In this document: positions 43,430-43,927 of the stretch, in pieces
Position numbering within the stretch: position 1 is the first letter of the stretch
Layout of the letters: each line of letters opens with the position of its first letter
From: Deinococcus marmoris DSM 12784
GTDB lineage: Bacteria; Deinococcota; Deinococci; Deinococcales; Deinococcaceae
DNA length: 43,927 bases
Assembly: GCF_000701405.1 (NCBI RefSeq)
Contig: NZ_JNIV01000034.1
Coordinates: 1-43,927, forward strand
Reading direction: 5' to 3'
The notes under the pieces: generated by a model
Database searches by the model: none
What the model saw: only the letters and a program-made list of their open reading frames with translations
Told to the model about the DNA's origin: nothing
Program-made: the position numbers and the translations under genes

Positions 43430-43560
43430 CGCCACAAACTGGACGGGCAAAACGCCACAAACTGGACGGGCATTTTCAGGGTGTATTCCACAAACTGGAC
43501 GGTAATATACAAAATAAACGCCACAAACTGGACGGGCGGAACGCCACAAACTGGACGGGC
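43430..43560 (+). repeat. Iteron array: five 19-bp repeats of a plasmid origin
   Basis: Core CGCCACAAACTGGACGGGC occurs exactly at 43430, 43453, 43519 and 43542, and in degenerate form (TTCCACAAACTGGACGGTA) at 43486. Start-to-start spacings are 23, 33, 33 and 23 bp, a symmetric pattern around the degenerate copy. The array lies upstream of repA next to an AT-rich block, so it should be the RepA-binding origin of an iteron plasmid or megaplasmid. Confidence 0.85.
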
Positions 43561-43575
43561 AACAGTAGGGTTTTG

Positions 43576-43927
43576 GTAACTACTCAGCAGGGGGACTTGC
43601 GAAGCGGGCGAGTGTAGAGTAGGCGCATTCAAAACGACTGCGCCAACTGCAAACGACTGGGAGCTGAACTGGCACAGCTTCAACTCGCGTTTGCTGCCTT
43701 GCTCGCCCGTGTTCAAGATCTGGAAGCCCAGCTCGCGCAAACCAGCAAAACCTCTAGCCAGCCTCCCAGCCAGGACAAACCGTGGCTTCCCAAGAGTGAG
43801 CGCCAGAAGAGCGGTTGCTCTTCTGGCGGACAGCGCGGCCACCCTGGCAAGACGCTGAAAATGAGTGAGCATCCTGATGAAATCAGGACGCTCCCAGTCA
43901 CTGGGCAGTGCGGCTGTGGAGAGCCCT
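43576..43927 (+). mobile_element. IS66-family element, left end (runs off right edge)
   Basis: IS66 elements begin with GTAA; the sequence GTAACTACTCAGCAGG at 43576 lies 51 bp before the transposase frame and is the best candidate tip, 15 bp after the last iteron. The right end and target duplication are outside the window. Confidence 0.5.
43627..43927 (+). CDS. IS66-family transposase (TnpC), N-terminal part
   Basis: About 100 codons: [15 protein letters not shown], a leucine-zipper-like coiled coil ([17 protein letters not shown]), then [29 protein letters not shown] and the Cys-rich ribbon GQCGCGEP, the standard IS66 TnpC N-terminus. The frame has no ATG, GTG or TTG before the conserved part: a TAG stop at 43615-43617 is followed by AGT AGG CGC ATT. 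TAGAGT (43615-43620) is a -10-like box 6 bases before that ATT, so a leaderless non-standard start or a 5' lesion are both possible. Confidence 0.8.
   Translation, partial: MQNDCANCKRLGAELAQLQLAFAALLARVQDLEAQLAQTSKTSSQPPSQDKPWLPKSERQKSGCSSGGQRGHPGKTLKMSEHPDEIRTLPVTGQCGCGEP

Noticed and set aside
43430..43560. CRISPR array
   Set aside because: Repeats are 19 bp with 4-14 bp gaps, next to repA and an AT-rich block; this is an iteron origin, not repeat-spacer DNA, and no cas genes are present.
1..43927. tRNA or rRNA genes
   Set aside because: I saw no cloverleaf-like sequence or rRNA landmarks, though a covariance-model scan would be needed to be sure.
1..43927. DdrO radiation/desiccation response motif
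   Set aside because: I looked for the TTATG-TCAT-type palindrome upstream of genes and did not find a convincing match.

Overview
The window looks like Deinococcus DNA. It is GC-rich. Several genes begin at or very near a TAnnnT -10 box with almost no leader, which is common in Deinococcus. The gene set also fits: a class III-like PPK2, a DUF2726 protein, Deinococcus-type RepA, an IS66 element, and many dipeptide-type ABC systems. Accessory and decayed DNA is mixed with intact operons. At least seven genes are broken or truncated, so this is a plastic replicon such as a megaplasmid, second chromosome or island boundary. The species cannot be named from the sequence alone.

Layout. 1-1080: mobile DNA. 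An IS transposase runs off the left edge. Two adjacent miniature elements with Tn3-type ~38-bp terminal inverted repeats follow (311-578 and 584-856, 5 bp apart), then a Tn3-family TnpA tail truncated at the second element. 1082-4112: an FCD-type GntR regulator divergent from an M20 peptidase and a diaminopropionate ammonia-lyase. 4113-7373: a relic, a zinc-ribbon protein, a photolyase/cryptochrome-like protein with its two domains in reversed order, and a lipoprotein cyclophilin. 7518-11054: a three-gene peptide-type ABC importer without ATPases. 11277-13215: a DUF2726 gene broken by an amber codon, an orphan Phd-type antitoxin with a perfect operator, and a VapBC pair. 13346-17732: an MmeI-like methylase pseudogene and an alpha/beta hydrolase, both truncated by an IS6-family element. 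17870-18673: PPK2.

19049-24855 (minus) is a four-gene phospho-signalling operon: a VWA protein, a zinc-ribbon membrane Ser/Thr kinase, a zinc-ribbon FHA protein, and a pseudokinase-PP2C fusion.

25213-38974 is the main catabolic locus. A GH125 alpha-mannosidase is divergent from a LacI-type regulator, which is followed by a peptide/oligosaccharide ABC importer (binding protein, permease, permease-ATPase fusion, ATPase), a GH4 glycosidase, a NagB-like deaminase, a BadF/NagK-type sugar kinase, a MOSC protein and a GH84 beta-N-acetylglucosaminidase. Most junctions overlap by a few bases. The set reads as uptake and intracellular breakdown of GlcNAc- and mannose-containing oligosaccharides (inference). 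No NagA deacetylase is present in the window.

39062-43927: small Deinococcus genes, a PIN-domain remnant, MgtE, an MliC-type lysozyme inhibitor with an inverted 3' fragment copy, a broken MRJP/Yellow-family gene that collides with a truncated RepA, an iteron origin (five 19-bp iterons spaced 23-33-33-23), and the start of an IS66 element at the right edge.
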